From: Paenisporosarcina macmurdoensis
GTDB lineage: Bacteria; Bacillota; Bacilli; Bacillales_A; Planococcaceae
Length of the DNA stretch: 64,000 nucleotides
Direction of reading: 5' to 3'
NCBI RefSeq assembly: GCF_042658845.1
Contig: NZ_JBHSRI010000019.1
Location: 35,931-99,930 of the forward strand
In this document: piece by piece, positions 9,633-19,453 of the stretch
Position numbering within the stretch: position 1 is the first letter of the stretch
Layout: each line of letters begins with the position of its first letter
Made by a program: the position numbers and the translations under genes
Notes under the pieces: model-generated
The model's input: the letters and a program-made list of their open reading frames with translations, nothing else
Database searches by the model: none
Told to the model about the DNA's origin: nothing

Positions 9633-10654
9633 AGCAATTTCAGGTTTTCAGTATATGGCGCACGGACAATTCCTTTTTCGGTGATGATGGCTGTGATGTG
9701 CTCGGCTGGTGTGACGTCGAAGGCTGGGTTGTAGACTTTTACGTCAGCTGGTGCTGTTAGTTTTCCAAAGCCTTCGATGACTTCGGATTTATGTCTTTCT
9801 TCTATTGGAATACCCGCCCCGGTAGCTGTGTTCAAATCAATGGTTGGTGTTGGTGCTGCGACGTAAAACGGGATGCCGTAGTGTTTAGCTAAAATAGACA
9901 CGCTGAGTGTACCGATTTTATTAGCAGTATCACCGTTTGCTGCAACTCGGTCACAGCCTACGATAACGGCTTGGACTTTGCCTTGTGACATGACCATCGC
10001 TGCCATGCTGTCAGTAATGACTGTCACGTCGATGCCTGCTCTGCTTAATTCAAGTGCAGTCAAAGTTGAACCTTGTAGACGCGGGCGTGTTTCATCTGCG
10101 TATACTTTAAAATTCCATCCTTTTTCTTTGGCTAAGTACATAGGCGCCGTGGCTGTTCCGTACTTCGATGTCGCGAGAGAGCCAGCGTTACAATGCGTTA
10201 AAATTCCGATACCGTCAGATAGTAATGTTAATAAGTTCTCTCCGATGGTGCGGTTGATTTCTTCGTCTTCTTTATGAATGGCTTTTGCTTCAGCTAATAG
10301 CGCGTCTTGATAACTTGCGTCCGTTGCTGTAACTGCTGTCATGCGGTCTAGTGCCCAAAATAAGTTAACAGCGGTCGGTCTAGACGTAGCTAAATACGCT
10401 GCCGTTTTTTGCACTTCATTAACCAAAGCAGCTTGGTCTAGATCTGCTTTGTAATCTCGTACTCCTAGGTAAACTCCGTATGCCGCCGCGACTCCAATAG
10501 CCGGTGCACCGCGGACTTTCATGGTAACGATGGCATCCCACACGCTCTCTGCAGTAGTGAATTCTTCGTAGACGATGTCATTTGGAAGTTTAGTTTGGTC
10601 GAGCAGAACGAGCGCGTCGTTTTTCCATTCGATTGGGTTCAGTGCTTCGGTCAT
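9614..10654 (-). CDS. mtnA: Methylthioribose-1-phosphate / 5-deoxyribose-1-phosphate isomerase
   Basis: A 346-aa protein of the MtnA/eIF2B-like family that turns an aldose 1-phosphate into the ketose 1-phosphate. The catalytic Cys155 lies in HCNAGSLAT and Asp235 in GCDRVAANGDTANK, offset by five from the Bacillus subtilis residues. RGAPAIGVAAAYG near 48-60 is the family signature. The start overlaps the end of the kinase gene by 4 bp (ATGA), so the two are translationally coupled. No mtnW, mtnX, mtnB or mtnD gene is in view and the next gene is an aldolase, so the cluster may serve the DHAP shunt or 5-deoxyribose salvage (DrdI) rather than methionine regeneration. The last few codons come from a repeat hairpin. 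Confidence 0.93.
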   Translation of the reverse strand: MTEALNPIEWKNDALVLLDQTKLPNDIVYEEFTTAESVWDAIVTMKVRGAPAIGVAAAYGVYLGVRDYKADLDQAALVNEVQKTAAYLATSRPTAVNLFWALDRMTAVTATDASYQDALLAEAKAIHKEDEEINRTIGENLLTLLSDGIGILTHCNAGSLATSKYGTATAPMYLAKEKGWNFKVYADETRPRLQGSTLTALELSRAGIDVTVITDSMAAMVMSQGKVQAVIVGCDRVAANGDTANKIGTLSVSILAKHYGIPFYVAAPTPTIDLNTATGAGIPIEERHKSEVIEGFGKLTAPADVKVYNPAFDVTPAEHITAIITEKGIVRAPYTENLKLLMRDTI

Positions 10655-11859
10655 TTGTTTTCCTCCTGTTGTGCGTTTTGGAGTGCCGTTATGTATTGGC
10701 CGCCTGTTTGGAATGGGTTGAGGATGAGTTCTGTTGCGACTCGTAAACAGAGACGTTCTGCTTTTAGTCGGCTTTCGATTGGTTCAATGGTGGTGATGTC
10801 TTTTACTTTTGCTAGACCGACTACGCGACGAGCGAGTTCAAGTCCCGCCATGCCTGCTGTGTCTTTTAGTATGCTTTGGATATAGTGCTCTTTGAAGTCA
10901 GCGTTTTTGGCAACGACTTCAGTAGCATGTTCGTCCCAAGCCGTGCGGAATTTCGTTTCGAATAAATCCATGATGTCGAATAAAGTGTTCTCGACCCATT
11001 CAGTGAATTCTTTCTGTTCGTAAGCGCGTCCTCTTGCCCATGCAAACATGAGGTTCGCCATGATATTTCCGATGTCATAGCCCATAGGTCCGAAGAATGC
11101 GAATTCAGGATCGATGACTTTCGTGTCGTTTTGATCAATGAAGATCGAGCCTGTATGCAAATCGCCATGAACGAGTGACTGGGTGTTGTTCATGAAATGG
11201 AACTTCAGTTTTGCGACTTCTACGTGTAGTTCTTCATTAGAATATAGAAGTGTTTGGACGAATTGTTCGTTGCCAGGTGTAATTTCATTACGGTTAAAAT
11301 TGTTATGGAACGGCTCCGTGAACACAAGGTCTTCCGAGATTTCACACAGTTCAGGGTTGATGAATGTGCGGACTAATTCTTTCTTATCTTTATGGTTTAG
11401 GACGACGTCTGAAGTGCGCAGTAATGTGTTCACTAGGAAGTCGGTGATGTGTTCAGCGAAATGTGGGAATGTCTCAAAGTTAGTCAGCGCTGTGCGCATG
11501 ATTGTCAGCTTCGATAAGTCTTCCATGACGCAGCAGCTCATCGTTTCATCGAGAAGGTAAATTTCCGGAACGAGTCCTGGTGCTAGTTTGTGTTGCAACA
11601 TTAGTGCTTCCGTTTCTATTTTATTACGGCTAGTTGATAGGACGAATTCGTCTGAAATGCGCGCAGTTGTCCCCGCTTGTTTGACGATGACTGAGTCGTT
11701 GGTTTGGTTGTTGATGACACGGTAGACATAGTTTAAGTTGCCGTCACCGATTTCGGTACAGGTAATAGTTTGTGCGTGTTTGAAGGAATCTATTTTGAAT
11801 TGCACATAGTGGATAACGTCGTCGGTGTTCATGAGAAAGTATTGTTCAAAAGTAGGCAT
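10651..11859 (-). CDS. mtnK: S-methyl-5-thioribose / 5-deoxyribose kinase
   Basis: A 402-aa aminoglycoside-phosphotransferase-fold sugar kinase of the MtnK family, which phosphorylates C1 of methylthioribose or 5-deoxyribose. It shows the catalytic loop HGDLHTGSIF (about residue 230) and the metal-binding DPEFAFFGPMGYDIG (about 250). AAAGGAG lies 9 nt before the ATG. It is first in the kinase-isomerase-aldolase set and overlaps mtnA by 4 bp. I looked for a SAM riboswitch upstream, which is common on mtnK in bacilli, and see none between 11860 and 12083. That weakens a link to methionine control. Which of the two sugars is the physiological substrate cannot be told from sequence. Confidence 0.92.
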   Translation of the reverse strand: MPTFEQYFLMNTDDVIHYVQFKIDSFKHAQTITCTEIGDGNLNYVYRVINNQTNDSVIVKQAGTTARISDEFVLSTSRNKIETEALMLQHKLAPGLVPEIYLLDETMSCCVMEDLSKLTIMRTALTNFETFPHFAEHITDFLVNTLLRTSDVVLNHKDKKELVRTFINPELCEISEDLVFTEPFHNNFNRNEITPGNEQFVQTLLYSNEELHVEVAKLKFHFMNNTQSLVHGDLHTGSIFIDQNDTKVIDPEFAFFGPMGYDIGNIMANLMFAWARGRAYEQKEFTEWVENTLFDIMDLFETKFRTAWDEHATEVVAKNADFKEHYIQSILKDTAGMAGLELARRVVGLAKVKDITTIEPIESRLKAERLCLRVATELILNPFQTGGQYITALQNAQQEENK

Positions 11860-11954
11860 GGCGTTGTGCTCCTTTGAAAGTAGTTTTTTCTATCATATCA
11901 GAAGGGAAAGTCTGGGGGTAGTCGTGTCAGGTGGGAAGACTCTACTTCCCTTGA

Positions 11955-12075
11955 TGGAAAAGGTTGATTTCCGCTTCAGACGGACGCTTTCCTCCGATGA
12001 AGAGCCACAATTGCCTTTCAAGTTGTGGTCTCTCATCAACACGCAAAAATCTCGCGGGCTCGTTAAAGAAATCTA
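11955..12075. repeat. Composite of element C and hairpin M fragments
   Basis: AGGTTGATTTCCGCTTCAGA resembles an element C end. It passes straight into the M hairpin (GAGCCACAATTG..AAGTTGTGG..TCTCATCAAC) and then a CTCGTTAAAGAAATCTAAGT block. The same last two modules in the same order precede the element A copy at 41742, so they move or duplicate together. Confidence 0.7.
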
Positions 12076-12083
12076 AGTGAAGT

Positions 12084-12317
12084 AGGTTTTCAGTGCGCTT
12101 CGGACGCATTCTCTGCTGCATAATAATCTAGAGAATAAAGAGCTTGGGCTTGTGACTTCGTCACTCGCCCAAGCTTTCTTTTTTCAGATTATCTTGCGGC
12201 TGGAATTCGTCCTTCGCTCCCTGAAAACCTGAACGCTGACAGTTAAGATCGTTTGGGTTACTAGTGAATCGACACTGTCTTTATGTAGATATTCGGCCGA
12301 AGATGGTATTTCGGCCT
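12084..12317 (+). repeat. Element A, copy 3
   Basis: Full-length copy. The central stem is AGCTTGGGC/GCCCAAGCT, where other copies have AGAGTTGGGC/GCCCAACTCT; both sides changed together. The closing stem AGGTTTTCAG/CTGAAAACCT is intact. Confidence 0.9.
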
Positions 12318-12453
12318 CTTTCTGCTTGGTTTATTTTCAAGATCTTTTTCTGTAATAACATGTAAAAACGCGCTTAGAGGAGGATGTTTATGGGCTATAG
12401 CAGAACAACCCTAACACTTTATATAGAATTCTTATAATCTTTCTTTTACGAGT

Positions 12454-12924
12454 TTATTCTCTATAACTTTTCAGGTGCTTTTCATTATATTTTCTAATCC
12501 ACTCTATATCTATTGGGCCATTTACAATCTCGTAATAATTTCCAACCAGAATATGGACGTGACCCTTTACTGCGTGAACAATTATGGGATTTGCATCAGA
12601 ATTTGAAATGGTAAATTCAAAACTGTCTTTATTTAAATGGTCATTAAAAGCCTCTTCATTTACTTTCTTTACTCGGTACTGACTTAAGAACTCTATCAAT
12701 TCATCGGCTGGTTTCCTATCATTCGTCCACCATTCAGACCATCTGTCTACTGGTATATTATTTCTATCTTTAGTAAATCCGATTGAATAAAAATCAGTTG
12801 GTTTATAACTAATTAAGTCATCTATGTTTCTTTCCCTTAAATCATTAAACGTCTTTAAGGACACAATGATGAGTATTAATGTAGTAATTCCAACAATCAC
12901 GTATGTACGCTTATTTTTTTTCAT
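12454..12924 (-). CDS. Small membrane-anchored protein, unknown
   Basis: 156 aa. A Lys-rich start is followed by one hydrophobic segment (about residues 8-24), then a soluble domain rich in Trp, Asp and Asn (SEWWTNDRK near 63). There is no lipobox, so I expect an N-terminal membrane anchor with an extracytoplasmic domain. GGGGG lies 6 nt before the ATG. The SDR gene lies 23 bp upstream, so the two may be co-transcribed. I do not recognise the family. Its small size and anchored layout resemble the unknown gene at 24026-24490, but I see no clear sequence similarity. Confidence 0.75.
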   Translation of the reverse strand: MKKNKRTYVIVGITTLILIIVSLKTFNDLRERNIDDLISYKPTDFYSIGFTKDRNNIPVDRWSEWWTNDRKPADELIEFLSQYRVKKVNEEAFNDHLNKDSFEFTISNSDANPIIVHAVKGHVHILVGNYYEIVNGPIDIEWIRKYNEKHLKSYRE

Positions 12925-12947
12925 TCTAATCCCCCAATACGTTCTGA

Positions 12948-13766
12948 TTATCCTTCAAATGGCTTAGGTTGAGTTCCATCTACATCGGTAAAGCCATATT
13001 TTCTCGCTAGATCAGCCACCATTATTGCGTCGCCAGAAAACTTTGATACCGTAGAGTCTGTTGCCAATGCCACAACTGCACGACCTACAAATGCTGTTGT
13101 TTCCGTTGTTCCATCCTCTGGTCCAAAACCTGAATCTATAACTCTTTCTGTTCTCATCCAACCTGGGCAAACAGCAACGGCTGAAACGTTGTAGTTCTTT
13201 AATTCCTTTGCCATTCCTAGTGTCATTCGATTGATAGCATTCATAGCTAAATCATAATATAAATTACCTGAAATTTTGTCCTTGATAAAGAATGTGATAT
13301 TTACAATTAACCCTTTATGGTGTTGCTTCATCAGTGGTACAGCGTATCGAGTTGTCAGCAAATAAGCTTGCGGTCCAGCACCCATCATCGCATCCCAATG
13401 CTCCAATGGTCGTTCCCAAAAATGTCGTCCATCTCCTGATGGTAGAGAACTTTCGGAGCCACCAAATACACTATTAACTAAAATATCAATCCGACCATGT
13501 TCCCTTTCAATTTGCTCAAACAGGTTTCTCACGTCATTGTCGCTTGTATGGTCACATCGTATAGCGATGCCTTTACCTCCTCGTGAAGTGACACCATCGG
13601 CAGTTTCCTCAATGGTTTCTGATCGATTATCGGTTGTAGCTCCCTTCACACTCCGACCTGTCACATACACCGTCGCTCCTGCACTGCCTAGTTCGAAGGC
13701 AATCCCTCTTCCCGCTCCACGGGATGCACCTGTAACAACAGCAATCTTCCCTTGTAATGGTTTCAC
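12948..13766 (-). CDS. SDR-family oxidoreductase with altered active site
   Basis: A 272-aa short-chain dehydrogenase/reductase. The nucleotide-binding motif TGASRGAGRG (12-21) and the structural N-rich motif (LVNSV near 97) are present. The start is GTG at 13766, with GGGAG about 10 nt upstream. The usual Ser-Tyr-Lys centre is not complete: Tyr171 is found in YYDLAMN, but the position of the catalytic Lys (Tyr+4) is Met175, and the upstream Ser region reads NITFF. One base change (AAG to ATG) would explain the lost Lys. It may be inactive, bind substrate only, or use another residue. The substrate is unknown. Confidence 0.88.
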   Translation of the reverse strand: MKPLQGKIAVVTGASRGAGRGIAFELGSAGATVYVTGRSVKGATTDNRSETIEETADGVTSRGGKGIAIRCDHTSDNDVRNLFEQIEREHGRIDILVNSVFGGSESSLPSGDGRHFWERPLEHWDAMMGAGPQAYLLTTRYAVPLMKQHHKGLIVNITFFIKDKISGNLYYDLAMNAINRMTLGMAKELKNYNVSAVAVCPGWMRTERVIDSGFGPEDGTTETTAFVGRAVVALATDSTVSKFSGDAIMVADLARKYGFTDVDGTQPKPFEG

Positions 13767-13907
13767 ATTTACCTAACTCCCTTACCTATCTCAATTTTAA
13801 ATACAGTATATATTTTTGTTCATAAATAGTGATATTCTTCCATGTTTATTACATTACCATATATTTGATTTAAATCCTTTTATTAATAAAATAGAGCACG
13901 AAAAAAC

Positions 13908-13937
13908 AAAAAGGCTTCCGATTATGGAAGCCTTTTT
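13908..13937. terminator. Bidirectional rho-independent terminator
   Basis: AAAAAGGCTTCC pairs with GGAAGCCTTTTT around a 6-nt loop, giving T runs on both strands. It lies 20 bp beyond the stop of the large SLH protein gene. Confidence 0.92.
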
Positions 13938-13957
13938 GCATCTGTTATTCTTTTTAC

Positions 13958-16900
13958 TTACTTAATTGAATCGAATTTTTCGAGCATTCGATAGAGGACT
14001 ACTGCTGTTTCTGCTCGGGTTGTTGGTTGCTTTGGATCAAACTTGCCATTTGATCGACCATACATCAAGCCAAGTTCACTGGCATTCCTGATTGACTGTT
14101 TAGCATAGTCATTTATTTTAGTGTCGTCTTTGTATTTCTTGTTATTTGGTAAGTTGTTTAGTAAATCCGGATTTGAGAGTTCTACTCCTCGCATCATCAT
14201 TGCGGCCATTTGTTCACGTGTAATGTTAGCATCAGCATCAAAAGAGCCGTCATTTTTGCCAAATACGATGCCCGCTTTATGTGCCGCTTCTATTTGTTGA
14301 GCAGCCCATTTTTTAGTGACTGGAACATCTTTGAATGTTCCTTTGTATTCTTCTACTGGCAGTTGAAGCGCTCTGACCAGAAGGACAGCAAATTCTGCTC
14401 GAGTCAAGCGTTGTTCGGGTGCAAATGTATCGATTGTTTTACCTGCTGTAATAAAACGAGAAGCTAGAGAGTCGATTTCATTTTTTGCCCAGTGGTTCGT
14501 TGTATCTCTAAATACAGCATTTGCTGTCATTACTGTGAACTGGGAAAAGTGGTTCGTTGGAACTGTCCAGTAGCCATTTTCCAACTTGCCGCCTAAGTAA
14601 GTCCAGGCTTTAGCCTTTTGGTCATAAGAAATTGCGGTTGTTTTATTAGGATTGACTGTCCCATTTACTTTGAGTTTTAGGTTAATCGAATCGTCAGTTG
14701 AACTGATTTCATTGATTCCTGCAAATAATGAAATATCCACGATATCACTGAATCGTTTTCCTGCTGGAAGTCCATCTTGTTCACTTTGGACGATTACTTC
14801 TAGTGCAATAAAGTCTTGATTTTGTTTTTGTAATTCTTTCAAAACAGTTACTGGCACTGTTATTTCATGACCGTTCAAAAGGATAAATCGCAATGCTTGA
14901 TTAGCTGTAATCGCTACGTTTAGTAGGTCTTTTTGAATAACCCATTTGACCTGTTGTTGTGATGCTTGATCAATGGTCCAGTAGTCATTTGTTTTGATGA
15001 GTTGCTCTTCTGTAACGTTAACCACTTGGTCATCTGTAACAGGTGGAATAGGCGTTGGTGTTGGATTTTGCCCGCCATTGTTATTCCCTTGGTCGCTAGT
15101 TGTGAAAGCAGCAACATCCGATCGCATTTCACCACCAAATGAGTCTTTCACTTGAACATACCAGCCATGTTCTTTCGCGCGTTCAAGATTTTTCCAATTC
15201 GTTTCTGCAATGGATCCATCCTGTATATTTTTCACTTCGCCAATCAGTTCATTGGTGAATACTTCCACTTTGAACATGTCTGTAGCTACTACTTTTTCTT
15301 TCGGTGTTAGATCTGTTTCAATCGTAAATTCGTCTTTCCCTGGATAGTCTACCGGGTTGTAGTAATTGTATTGATCTAAATAGGGTGAGTATGTTTGCAT
15401 ATGGATTTTGTTATCTACTGGATTGACTTTCATTAGGCGAACAAATCCTTGTCCTCCTTCAGGTCCTCCTTGGTAGTCTGCAAGCATTTGGTACACTTTA
15501 CGATCGGCAATTCCGTCTGCGTCATCATCGATTTCATCAACAAGTGTTTCTGCATCGTGGTAATGGCCTGACAGAACGGCGATGACGTTGGCATTTGGTG
15601 TAACGACATCTTTAAATAGTTGATCGCCAATCGGACTGCGATTTCCAGAAACTAATAAGTATTCATGGAAAGACAGAATCGCTTTTCTTTCTGGGTGCTC
15701 AGCTAGAATTTTGTTCATCCAAGCTATATCTTCATCATTTACGCCCCAGCCCATATACATCATGATAAAGTCATTGCCATTTGAGCTAATTAAATCGTAA
15801 TGTCCACGGTTATTTTTATACGATTCCCCGTAGTAGTCTTTATCGTTAAAGCGTTGTTCTCCAAAATATTTACCGTATTCATTATAGTCTCCTGTTTTTT
15901 GACCCACGTCATGATTTCCAGCTAATACACCGTAAGGAATGGCTGCTTCGTCAAGAGTTCCCATGAATGTATCTGCTCGATCCCACTGGATTTGTTGATC
16001 GGCTTCATCCACTAAATCGCCCGTATGGAAGACGTATTTCAAGTTCAGGTTGTCTTTAGCTTCCGCCATCCATTTCGTCATTTTGTCGAATATTTGCGGG
16101 TAGCTTTCAGAATAATACTGAGTGTCTGACATCCAGATAAATGAATAATCAAATTCAGTCGTAGATGCAATTTCATCTTGTACCATTACTTGTACTTTTC
16201 CGTCTTTAACAAAGTCAGTTCCAGTGACAGTTCCCTGTAAGGTAAAGTTCTTATCGTCTTTTGCAATTTTCCATTGTTGCAGTTCCCATAATGCATTTGT
16301 ATGATTCCATACATACATGGAAACTTTTCTGCCGATGAGTGACTTCCCTTCCCAGCTCAGGACAATTTCGTCATCTTGATCAATCTCTTCACCGACGGCT
16401 ACTTCAAATCGGTGATACGGGAATTTTTCAAGAGAAGAGGTTTCAACGTATTCACCATCTGCTTTTGCCATCTTGTCTTTCGCTGTGACAACTGTTTCTC
16501 CAGCAGGAATCAGCTCTTTTGGAGGTTCTCGGTCTGCGCTGTTTTCAAAGATTGACACGACTTCTTCGTCCGCTTCAATCTTATGTCCTTCATAGAAAGA
16601 CACATCTAGGCTGTCTTTTGTCGGATCGCTTACTTTTACTTGTAAATTCGCATTGTTCGGATTGACGTTTCCAGTGCCGTCTTTAGGTGAAATGACTTCT
16701 GGTGTATATGGTTGTTCTTCCACAACTTTAAAGGTAACGTCTTGCTTCCCTTCATTTAAGGCAACATCTTTCGCTATAAATGACACGGTATGTTCACCTG
16801 GCGTCATTTTTGCAGAAGATGTTTCAAAAGGCAATGTGATTTCTTCGCCATCGAGCATAGCCGTTAAGCTTTCAACAGAAGAATACTTGTCCTCCACTTC

Positions 16901-19453
16901 CGCTTGAATCGTAAAGTCACCTTTGTATTCTTTTCCTTCTTCAACGGAAGGGGTAATGATTGGCGCACTGTTATCAACCACAACTGCGGCTTGTATGTCT
17001 TCAACGTCTTTTGCTTCAATTGTATGAGATCCTTCATCAACAGTTGTTGTATCCCAAGTGAAGGCTTTTGCTGTAAATTTATCCTCGGGTAGATTGAAGC
17101 TAAAATCGACTACAGATTTTGCACTCCCTCCGTCTCCCACAGACATTTCTTTTTCAATATCTGTAAAGAGTGGATCATAGAGCGTGGTGCCATCCTCCAA
17201 TACTAGTCGTACATTTTTCACATAAAAGTCGTCTCGGTTTTCTTCAGAGTCTGTGTCGAAAGGTGACACTTTTGTCCCTGCACGAATCGAGATCTTCGTT
17301 TCCATTCCTTGTGTAAATTGACTTGGGTCAACCGGTATCGTCAATGTCGTATAGGTATTGATTGTATCGTCAAATATATGAAGAGTTTCATCGCCAATCG
17401 TAACACCATTTTTAAAGTATAAATTAACGTTTTTAACATCAAACGCGAAGTAAGCTTGTGCTGGGATCGCAGGTTTTGTGTCACTTGTCACATCCTGTTG
17501 ATCAATATATAGTTTGCTATCTTTTCCGTAAGATTTAAGTACAACCGATTTACTTAAAACTGATCCATCTTCTACATTTAGACCCACTTTATCTACATCA
17601 TCTAGTAATATCTCCATGTTCTTAGTTTCCGATGTCACTTCATTAATTCCATCAGATGTTTGAACGTAATAACTTAAGTTTGTCTTGCCAAGTAAATCAG
17701 GAGAAAAGATGGTATGTGAATATACGGTAGAATCATAGACTTTTGTTAAATCGACCATTCGGAATTCTTCAGCATCATTTGTTTTATAAAAAAGACGAAC
17801 CGTTTTAACTATTTTTTCATCCGTCACGTCAAATGACAGGTCCAGATTCTGACGTCCTGAAATGGCTGCATTCTCTGTTAAATCAACAAGCACTGGTCCA
17901 GTAGTATCTGAAGTTGCAGCTACTTTTACTTTAGGCGTCCGAATCGTTGCTACGCTGCCAGGTGTCGCTGCTTCTGTGGCGCTGCTATATTTTTTCATGA
18001 TACTTGATCTTCCATCTGTCGGGTACGTGTAAAGAATACCTTTGTTCGCAATCGTGTCGTCTACTTGCGCTTGGTCATAATAGTATGCAGATGAAATATC
18101 GACACCTGTATTGGTTGCTATTGCTAATCCTCGATGACTTGCATTTGCCATACCACCGGATTGAATTTCAACGATGTCCACATTTTCTTGTAAATCTACA
18201 TTGTACATTTGGTTGAAATCAGCTACTGTTTTTTCTTGATTGCTCGCATTTTTGATCCAGTAGACAATGGTTTTTCCACTTGGCAAGATAATGTCTTCTT
18301 TGTCAGCTTTCCAAATTAAATCTGCCTCTGGACCTTCCGCAGGATAGCGATAGCGAATCTTATAATCTTTTAAATTTATATCATCAGCTGCATTGTTATA
18401 AACTTCAATAAATTCATAGCCGTCTAATGAACCGACATTCGTCGAGTCTGGCACAAGCTCTGTTACGAGAAGAGCAGGCACGTTTTGCGGATCATAATCT
18501 AGCGCTTGAATCATCACGTCATAGTCTTCCGTCATGGCCGTATTTTGTCCATCAAAGGCTTCAATTCGATAGGTTATTTTGTTCGTCACTAATTCTGCTT
18601 GGTCAAGTTCAATTTCAAACATATTTTCTTCAGTAGCAGCTACCATATCCTTTTGGAGCCAACTACCATTTTCCGAGAGTTTATAAAAAAGTCTAACATT
18701 TTCAAGCTTTGTTTCATCCGTGACTTGTGCTTTAATATGTAGGTTTTCACCTGCATCCACTTTTTCAATGGCTGCATGTGTAATTAAGGGTGCTTGCGTA
18801 TCTTCAACTGTTGGACTATCAGGTATTTGTCCTGCAATTATGGTTCCAGGTGTAGGTGCTTCTGACGATGACAGGATTTCCATCGTTTTTCCGTCCTCAC
18901 CAGCTTTATATTGAATCCCTTTATTGACACCCACATCTTCTTTTATATAAGTCGCTGACGAGAAGATATTGTTTGAATTATCTGCAAGAGATAAAGATCG
19001 TTCTGCTGTGTTGGCCATCCCGTCTGCCTCAACATAAGTAATCTGGTTTTCTGTTAGCGTTGTGTTAAATTCTTTATTAAAATCAGCAAGTGTTAAGTTC
19101 GTATTTTCTTTATTTTTCACCCACACGATCAGTGTTTCACCTGCAGCAATTGTTTTGTCTTCTGTAAATGCCCAGTCTACTTTTTTACCATCTGGATATC
19201 CGTATATTAACTTATAATTACTTAATTGAATCGGTAGTGTGCTGTTGTTATAAAGTTCGATATACTCAAAAGCATCTGTTGATGTATTGACTACATTACT
19301 ACTGTTTGGTAAAAGTTCAGTAATCAGAATAGGAGAATTTGCTGCAGCCAATACAGTTGTAGACTTGTTTGTCATGTAGTCAGATGGTGAAGAAAATAGG
19401 GAAAAAGTTAAACTACTGGTTAAAACTATGGAAGCCATGACTTTCTTTTTCAT
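13958..19453 (-). CDS. Giant SLH surface protein with lamin-tail and metallophosphoesterase domains
   Basis: 1831 aa, starting at ATG 19453 behind AAGGAGG. It has a signal peptide; then two lamin-tail (LTD) domains (about 40-180 and 325-470; ITELLPNS, LVTELVPDS and EYIELYNN / EFIEVYNN motifs), each followed by an Ig-like segment. Long beta-rich linkers follow, then a calcineurin-type metallophosphoesterase at about 1100-1310 (MSDTQ, HTGDLVDE, GNHDVG, FHEY, SGHYHD) and three C-terminal SLH motifs (about 1647-1831). In related proteins LTD modules accompany extracellular nucleases and phosphatases. A surface phosphohydrolase that frees phosphate from nucleotides or nucleic acid is a fair inference. 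It is monocistronic with its own terminator. SLH anchoring matches the subtilase at 3040-7344. Confidence 0.93.
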   Translation of the reverse strand: MKKKVMASIVLTSSLTFSLFSSPSDYMTNKSTTVLAAANSPILITELLPNSSNVVNTSTDAFEYIELYNNSTLPIQLSNYKLIYGYPDGKKVDWAFTEDKTIAAGETLIVWVKNKENTNLTLADFNKEFNTTLTENQITYVEADGMANTAERSLSLADNSNNIFSSATYIKEDVGVNKGIQYKAGEDGKTMEILSSSEAPTPGTIIAGQIPDSPTVEDTQAPLITHAAIEKVDAGENLHIKAQVTDETKLENVRLFYKLSENGSWLQKDMVAATEENMFEIELDQAELVTNKITYRIEAFDGQNTAMTEDYDVMIQALDYDPQNVPALLVTELVPDSTNVGSLDGYEFIEVYNNAADDINLKDYKIRYRYPAEGPEADLIWKADKEDIILPSGKTIVYWIKNASNQEKTVADFNQMYNVDLQENVDIVEIQSGGMANASHRGLAIATNTGVDISSAYYYDQAQVDDTIANKGILYTYPTDGRSSIMKKYSSATEAATPGSVATIRTPKVKVAATSDTTGPVLVDLTENAAISGRQNLDLSFDVTDEKIVKTVRLFYKTNDAEEFRMVDLTKVYDSTVYSHTIFSPDLLGKTNLSYYVQTSDGINEVTSETKNMEILLDDVDKVGLNVEDGSVLSKSVVLKSYGKDSKLYIDQQDVTSDTKPAIPAQAYFAFDVKNVNLYFKNGVTIGDETLHIFDDTINTYTTLTIPVDPSQFTQGMETKISIRAGTKVSPFDTDSEENRDDFYVKNVRLVLEDGTTLYDPLFTDIEKEMSVGDGGSAKSVVDFSFNLPEDKFTAKAFTWDTTTVDEGSHTIEAKDVEDIQAAVVVDNSAPIITPSVEEGKEYKGDFTIQAEVEDKYSSVESLTAMLDGEEITLPFETSSAKMTPGEHTVSFIAKDVALNEGKQDVTFKVVEEQPYTPEVISPKDGTGNVNPNNANLQVKVSDPTKDSLDVSFYEGHKIEADEEVVSIFENSADREPPKELIPAGETVVTAKDKMAKADGEYVETSSLEKFPYHRFEVAVGEEIDQDDEIVLSWEGKSLIGRKVSMYVWNHTNALWELQQWKIAKDDKNFTLQGTVTGTDFVKDGKVQVMVQDEIASTTEFDYSFIWMSDTQYYSESYPQIFDKMTKWMAEAKDNLNLKYVFHTGDLVDEADQQIQWDRADTFMGTLDEAAIPYGVLAGNHDVGQKTGDYNEYGKYFGEQRFNDKDYYGESYKNNRGHYDLISSNGNDFIMMYMGWGVNDEDIAWMNKILAEHPERKAILSFHEYLLVSGNRSPIGDQLFKDVVTPNANVIAVLSGHYHDAETLVDEIDDDADGIADRKVYQMLADYQGGPEGGQGFVRLMKVNPVDNKIHMQTYSPYLDQYNYYNPVDYPGKDEFTIETDLTPKEKVVATDMFKVEVFTNELIGEVKNIQDGSIAETNWKNLERAKEHGWYVQVKDSFGGEMRSDVAAFTTSDQGNNNGGQNPTPTPIPPVTDDQVVNVTEEQLIKTNDYWTIDQASQQQVKWVIQKDLLNVAITANQALRFILLNGHEITVPVTVLKELQKQNQDFIALEVIVQSEQDGLPAGKRFSDIVDISLFAGINEISSTDDSINLKLKVNGTVNPNKTTAISYDQKAKAWTYLGGKLENGYWTVPTNHFSQFTVMTANAVFRDTTNHWAKNEIDSLASRFITAGKTIDTFAPEQRLTRAEFAVLLVRALQLPVEEYKGTFKDVPVTKKWAAQQIEAAHKAGIVFGKNDGSFDADANITREQMAAMMMRGVELSNPDLLNNLPNNKKYKDDTKINDYAKQSIRNASELGLMYGRSNGKFDPKQPTTRAETAVVLYRMLEKFDSIK

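Noticed and set aside
11860..12083. SAM riboswitch upstream of mtnK
   Set aside because: No S-box core or terminator pair could be recognised; the region consists of repeat fragments.
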